In this document: positions 58,856 to 64,000 of the stretch, piece by piece
Layout: each line of letters starts with the position of its first letter
Numbering within the stretch: the first letter of the stretch is position 1
Origin: Cryptomeria japonica
Taxonomy: Eukaryota; Streptophyta; Pinopsida; Cupressales; Cupressaceae
Direction of reading: 5' to 3'
NCBI RefSeq assembly: GCF_030272615.1
Contig: NC_081406.1
Location: forward strand, 235,085,922-235,149,921
DNA length: 64,000 nucleotides
Made by a program: the position numbers and the translations under genes
The notes under the pieces: generated by a model
The model's database searches: none
Told to the model about the DNA's origin: nothing
What the model saw: the letters and a program-made list of their open reading frames with translations, nothing else

Positions 58856-60840
58856 GGAGGATCTAGGCATGTTGCAGTTACGCGAGAGACATCTGGCGAC
58901 ACAGGGGTTGCAGGATTGATTGACAGAGGCGGAGATAGATTATATTGCTACGACCTGATTGGATGAGGTGATGCACATGCATGTGATTCGGATGAATCAC
59001 GGATTGATCACACTATTAGCTGAGTGGTGGCACAGCAAGACATGCACCTTCCATCTAGCACAGGGGGAGATGATAGTGACCCTAGAGGATGTGTGGTGCA
59101 TCTTGCGGATTCTGATTTGGGGGGAGCTGGTCACGTATGATAAATCCTGGGGGACCCTTGCAGTTCAGAGGTTCTTTGATGAGGATATTTTTATTGATGA
59201 TGGCTCTATTGCCTGGGAGGAGATAGCGGAGTTATATGAGCCTCTACCAGCAGTTCTATTAGGTATCATGGGAGGACTTCTATGTCCTGACAAGTGATCA
59301 CATGGTTGGCCATGCAGTGGGGGTAGGTGATCGAGATGATGATTACCGAGGGGACCTGATTTACTTGGGGGTTGTGCGTGCTGGCGCACCTTTACCAAGA
59401 GTTGCATGAGGTGGTTTATCGGGGGAGGGGTTCCTTAGTAGTGGGAGTGACCATGCTTCATATTTGGGCCTGGGAGCACCTACCAGTGAGTCGACTAGTG
59501 AGTCTGAGATTCCACGTAGTAGATCAGTGGTATATGTTTATGTATAGCGGCATGATGAGTCAGCCTCACCTGGGGAAGTTAGAGTGGTGGCAGTGGGCAT
59601 TAGATGATCTAGATGCAGTCATATGGCGACCATATCTGGAGTACAAGCCTTGGGATGATGATGCAGAGGCATTGACCTATGTATTTATGACCCGATTCCT
59701 CATTGGGAGGACCTTGTACCATGTAGAGAGACAGGTGTCTGGGAGAGTGATGAGGTAGTTTGGACGGCAGCAGGGACTGCCTAGTGGATCAGGGGAGTAT
59801 GCACGAGTGATTTGAGAGAGGTACGCCTGGGGGCCAGTGCTGCCGTATGACCAGGCACTGGTAGAATTTCAGATGCTATACGCGAGACCATGGGACATAT
59901 GATCAAGGGTCATGGATGCAGGAGTAGTAGATGAGTACACGTAGTACCGAGCAGCGCACCCAGTCCTACGGATATCTGATCCAGCAAAGCTGATTCTAGA
60001 TTTTGAGGATGAGAGGGGACAGAGATGAAGGAGGGTAGGAGGTCAAGGACCGAGAGAAGGTGGAGGAGGTGGAGGAGAGGGTGGAGATGGAGGTGGAGGA
60101 GGAGGTGGTGGTGGAGGAGGAGGAGGAGGGTTGGGGATGCGGATTCAGTGGAGAGGGAGAGGTAGACTGCCACTATAGATTTCATAGGGACTGTTGATAC
60201 AGGGAGGAGCTGGACTGGGTGGTAGGGGTATGGAGAGGGAGATCCCGATGGACAGAGGGGAGAGAGCTACTGGAGAGGGTGGTACAGGTGAGGCTGCTAT
60301 GGATACCAGGGAGGGAGCCACTAGAGATCTTCGGGATCACATGATAGCACATTTGCAGACCTGGGTAGAGGATTTAGAGGTGGAGGTGGCAGCTAGGGAT
60401 GTGCAGCTATTTGCATGGGAGTGAAAGCTAGTTGTAGTGCTGCAAGAGAGGGATAGTGCAGTGGAGAGATTAGCAGAGCTGCAGGAGAGAGTTTGGGTTG
60501 GAGTAGGAGCACAGGGGCCTATAGGGGAGGTGATGAGGGAGATGCGGCGAGCACAGGCGGAGATAGAGTACTGGCAGGGGTTATATGAGTAGGTGGTACC
60601 ATCCAGTCAGCGAGCATTGAGCTATTCGTAGATGCGATAGGATAGATCAAAGCGATCGCAGAGGATGTAGAGCAGTGGGGGTGTGATGGGTCCTCTGCGG
60701 AGGGAGAGATCAGGGGATGCAGGAGTGAGTGGGGGTTCGATGAGGCCTCCACAGAGAGATGGATAAGGTGGTGTGGGTACCAGTGGGGGAGTAGGTGGTG
60801 ATGGTGGTACAACATCTGGCCAGAGTGGCATTTGAGAGAG
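58856..60840 (+). pseudogene. Plant mobile domain (PMD) gene, antisense within element E, broken
   Basis: The PMD can be followed with stops and a frameshift: RMNHGLITLLAEWWHSKTCT then FHLAQGEMIVTLEDVWCIL (frame at 58,959-59,297), AHLYQELHEVVYRGRGSLVV and LHIWAWEHLPVSR (59,372-59,758), WRPYLEYKPWDDD, LIGRTLYHVERQVSGRVMR and then FGRQQGLPSGSGEYARVI. These match the WxxETHTFHLPxGEMTxTLxDV, LxLWAWERLP and HxVxRQFGxxQ blocks of PMD proteins. RAAHPVLRI follows, then a poly-Gly stretch (60,058-60,130) and a helical charged region to about 60,590. Known PMD proteins are nuclear and act in silencing and gene regulation; a retroelement-borne copy has no established role. The GC content is clearly above its surroundings. 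Confidence 0.78.
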
Positions 60841-60859
60841 CATTTTTGCATATATATAT

Positions 60860-63070
60860 TGTATCATTGTTTATTTTTTGGACTGTATCTTGGATGGCTC
60901 TTGGTAGCCGATTTTGTAGACTTCATTGTACTCTGATATATGAGATGATATATATGAGGAGATCCCATATTTTGATGATATGCAGTTGATATGTATGGAT
61001 GTTTATGCAGGATGATGAGTTATTGCTTAGATGGATATGTGTATATGTATGCATTTTATGAGATGTTTCTTATATGCATGTTTTTATGATGATTGATGAT
61101 GTTGGATACTAACATATGAATGCAGGTTTATACATGTGTGCATGTTTTTTATTTTTAATGTAATGCTTTATGTATGTAATGCTATGATGATGATGTATGT
61201 TTATGATGAGTTAGGAACAAGATTTTGGTGTTTCCGATTTTGATAAAAGGATGAGATAATTTATGCGATGATGTTAATGCAATGGTTGAAGGAATGATGT
61301 TATGTATGGATATGTATCTAGATGTTTTTAAATGAATGTAATATGGATAAACAAAATGTAAAGTACAAATGTTTATATGATAATGTCTAAATGAATGCAT
61401 ATGTATAATGGATATATAAATAACATGAACCAATGTGTGGAAACAAATGGATTTATGATTCTAAATGCTTAAATATGATTAAGTAAAAAATGATAATGTG
61501 ATGATAATGGAACTCATGGCTTGAATAACTGCACCTTAATGCAATTAAAAAAAAAAAAAAGGATAATGTATGCAATGTGAATGAATTCTAAAATGTGCAT
61601 AATAAGATTTTTAATAATGGATGAATGAATGCACCTTTTCACTAATGAATAGATAAATGAATGTATGTAATGATAAATGATAAAGGATAATGAAATGATG
61701 ATGGATAATCGACACTAAATGAATGCATAGTAAATGGTTAATACAATCAAGGACAATTTTATCATATGAATGAATCTAATTATTTATGGTTTATGTAATG
61801 ATGCAAATGATTAATGAAAAATAATGTCAAAAATGAACTATATGCAATGTTAAGTTAAAAATGACATGAATGTACTTAATGCAAGATGCAACTAAATGTA
61901 ATGTTGATATGATCATGAGGAATGCAAGGTTTTTGAGATTTTGTATGATGCATTGATGATGTATCAGAGTACTCGGTCGTGATTGTATCCAAGACCAGCT
62001 CAATTCTTACATAACTGTTCATATGAACCTTGTTTACTTTTGGCATATAAATCATACATATGAATGAGTGAATGGATGGGTGATTATGCAACAGAATGTA
62101 ATATATAAATAGATGAGATGAAATGATGATCCATAGTGCTCTATTTTCATCATTGAGCTTTAAAATGTTGGAAGAAAATACAAACATCTTGACATAATGA
62201 TTCAAGATGACCTGAGTATTTCTTTCACGGATTTTATATAGCAAGTTAATACAAACGACTTGATATAAGGGTCAAGTCGACTAGAGTATTGCTTGTGGAA
62301 CAGACAAGGATTATCTCCATTCATGCATGACTTGGATCGTCTTCCTTGATCTTAAGCTGATCATATCCTGAGACAAGTGCATACCGTACTAAGAGATAAA
62401 AACCTTTATCCAATTTTGGATGAGGAGGAACCAAAGAAGGAGCATTGTACCTGCCAACAAACAGTATATACATAAAGAATAAAGAATAGGGATCCTTGGT
62501 AATGGTTCATGCTCATATGGTCGAGGTATACGCTGAAGCCGTAATGATCTATGACTGCATTTTGCATAAGATCACGTAGCTTGGTGAACTTCCCACGTAG
62601 ACACCATTAGTACATGCCCTAGTACTTCATCGGAAATAATGCGCAAATGATACAAAAATAATGCTAAAAGATCCCGATACAGATAAACTAATGATTTTTC
62701 TCACAAATCAACCAAGTATTTGATAGCTTAACATAATTTTCTTGTCAAAGAAAACGTCACTTTTGTCTTTGTTTTGGTAAGGAAGGATGCATCCTTGTTA
62801 AAGACAGTTTTGATTTGTTGATGTTGATTGTATGGTTTGATTGATAAGTGGTCATCATGTGAGTATTTTGTCAATGTTTGTTTTGTATCTGTGCGGATGA
62901 GTATGTACAAGGTGTTGCCATGTTTTTGTGTGATTTCCAATGGTTTTTCGTTGTTTGTGGATTTTGTGAGACATTTTTGAATGTTTTTGGATTTTGTGAA
63001 ATAGTTTTGAATGTTTTAGCCAATGAATCACCAATAATGTAGAATCCACTTCCATCAACTAGATTTTAAG
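60860..63070. other. Non-coding region of element E, ATG/ATA-rich
   Basis: 60.9-62.1 kb is full of ATGATG, ATGAATG and TATG words with an A-run near 61,549-61,561. Between 62,860 and 63,010 a GATTTTGTGA phrase recurs. No protein domain was found on either strand. A 122-codon minus-strand frame (61,876-62,244) is unrecognised. Confidence 0.5.
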
Positions 63071-63090
63071 GGCATTGCCCCCAAGTTGGA
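63071..63090 (-). promoter_or_regulatory. ACTTGGGGGCAATGCC motif downstream of integrase
   Basis: The minus strand reads TCCAACTTGGGGGCAATGCC about 335 bp after the integrase stop. A very similar word occurs in F1 (45,043-45,060) upstream of its LTR. Such motifs recur after pol in plant gypsy elements; the function is unknown to me. Confidence 0.5.
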
Positions 63091-63424
63091 CATGACCATG
63101 AAAAAGCGGGATGCAAGATGCATGAAGTACTTTCTTTGATTACAGATCAAATAACAAGCCATGGTTTAGATGGATGGATGTGTGTATGCACTGAATGTGA
63201 TCGCAACGAGCTTGAAAGATACTAGAGCCATTGTTTTTATGAGTGGCACCTATTTGCCAGGTTTTCACCATCGCACTTACCCAAGGTGCCACCGGAGTGT
63301 TTGTTCACCATTTGGATGCATGATTTTTTCTTACTATTTTGATGTTTTTGTATTTGTTCAGGACATTTTTCTGAATTTTTTTGGTATTTTCTGGTATGCA
63401 GGGGAGCCTGATGCACTGTACAGT

Positions 63425-64000
63425 TTAGGTATAAAACCGTTTGAGGTGCATGTTGTTGATTGGATCTACGAGTGGTTCTCCTTCTGATGTAGCCAACTGA
63501 TATGCCCTGGACCTGAATACAGCAGTGACAACATATGGGCCTAGCCAGTTGATTCAAACTTGCCCTGATGTTCTCTATTTGGTTGGTTGCAAGGATTCTC
63601 ACAAAGAACAAGATCACCTACCTCAAATGTACGAGGTCTAACTTGATGATTGTAGCTTCTGCTCATGCGTTGCTGATAGGCTTTGAGATGGTTGTATGTA
63701 GCTTGTCGCTTCTCATCAAGTAACTCTAAGTCTTGGAGGCGTGAGGCTCTATATGCTTCATCATCTATCAGATTGTGCAAGGAAACCTGTAGTGATGTTA
63801 TCTCAACCTCAATAGGTAAGATAGCTTTGGCACCATAGACCAATGAGTAGGGAGTTACGCCTATAGGGGTTCAAATGCTAGTTTGATATGCCCATAATGC
63901 TGGATTCAGTTGAACATGCCAATCATGGCCAGCATCATTGACTGTCTTTTTTAGGATCCTCAATATGTTTTTATTGGATGCTTTGGCCTGACCATTGCCT
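63425..64000 (-). pseudogene. pol: Element E integrase, C-terminal part (partial, inactive)
   Basis: From the right edge the minus strand reads GNGQAKASNKNILRILKKTV, HDWHVQLNPALWAYQTSI, TPIGVTPYSLVYGAKAILPI, EVEI, the LDEKRQATYNHLKAYQQRMS segment, VRPRTFEVGDLVL and, after a frameshift near 63,560, LGPYVVTAVFRSRAYQLAT, then HLKRFYT and a TAA at 63,425-63,427. This is the end of a Ty3/gypsy integrase with the GPY/F-type module. In active relatives the first block is NGQAEA, where Glu is the third residue of the DDE triad; here it is Lys, so the enzyme would be inactive even without the stops. The start lies beyond the window. Confidence 0.85.

Larger units (their letters stand above)
56398..64000 (-). 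mobile_element. Element E: Ty3/gypsy element (Tat-like), minus strand, 3' part, with antisense PMD gene
   Basis: On the minus strand the order is integrase C-terminal part (64,000-63,425), long non-coding region, antisense PMD gene (coded on the plus strand), polypurine tract (57,732-57,720) and 3' LTR (57,719-56,398). The upstream RT, protease, gag and 5' LTR lie outside the window. Extra ORFs, some of them antisense and PMD-bearing, are reported from plant Ty3/gypsy elements of the Tat lineage, which this layout fits. The element has split element D. Confidence 0.75.

Noticed and set aside
59910-60185. Minus-strand His/Leu-rich frame
   Set aside because: It is the shadow of the poly-Gly coding stretch of the PMD gene.
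61182-62244. Minus-strand frames of 83 and 122 codons
   Set aside because: They lie in ATG/CAT-rich low-complexity sequence with no recognisable motif. They are in the sense direction of element E but do not resemble any retroelement protein.
1-64000. CRISPR arrays, tRNA, rRNA, bacterial operons
   Set aside because: No regularly spaced direct repeats, tRNA cloverleaf or rRNA core was seen; the content is eukaryotic retroelements.

Overview
The window looks like nuclear DNA of a seed plant, most likely a gymnosperm (inference). It is AT-rich and I see no intact host gene. Most of the recognisable sequence is decayed retrotransposons: Ty1/copia elements primed by initiator-Met tRNA (TGGTATCAGAGC), Ty3/gypsy pieces, a LINE remnant and a plant mobile domain (PMD) gene. 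In-frame stops, a few frameshifts and mutated catalytic residues show that none of these genes is intact.

Layout. 1-8.4 kb is AT-rich DNA with no gene and one near-perfect hairpin (1181-1255). 9,224-31,191 is one LTR element (A) of matching LTRs and near-matching target duplications. Three later insertions sit inside it: a Sirevirus-like copia element (C, 12,764-20,256) with a truncated 5' LTR, a gypsy-type solo LTR (20,931-22,122), and a complete second element (B, 23,441-30,911) inside A's 3' LTR. 31.2-40.7 kb is mostly AT-rich DNA with a 300-bp tandem duplication, a 338-bp copia-type LTR and a 64-bp tandem duplication. From 40.7 kb rightward come a minus-strand LINE remnant, two fragments of a gypsy-like family (F1, F2), a third element of the A/B type (D, from about 49.6 kb), and a minus-strand gypsy element (E, 56,398 to beyond the window end) that cuts D. 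E carries an antisense PMD gene between its integrase and its 3' LTR.

The most interesting content is shared by A, B and D. Each has copia-type LTRs, PBS and polypurine boxes but no visible protease, integrase, reverse transcriptase or RNase H. Instead each has two ORFs: ORF1 (about 360-450 codons; coiled coil, GLG-type linker, four or five CCHC zinc knuckles) and ORF2 (about 1,080-1,110 codons in B and D), which I do not recognise and which is conserved between the three. The copia element C shares the ORF1-type coiled coil, linker and knuckles, the LTR ends, the PBS and the repeated GGGGGAG boxes. The simplest reading is that A, B and D are non-autonomous Sirevirus relatives that relied on C-like elements for pol and kept a long protein of their own.
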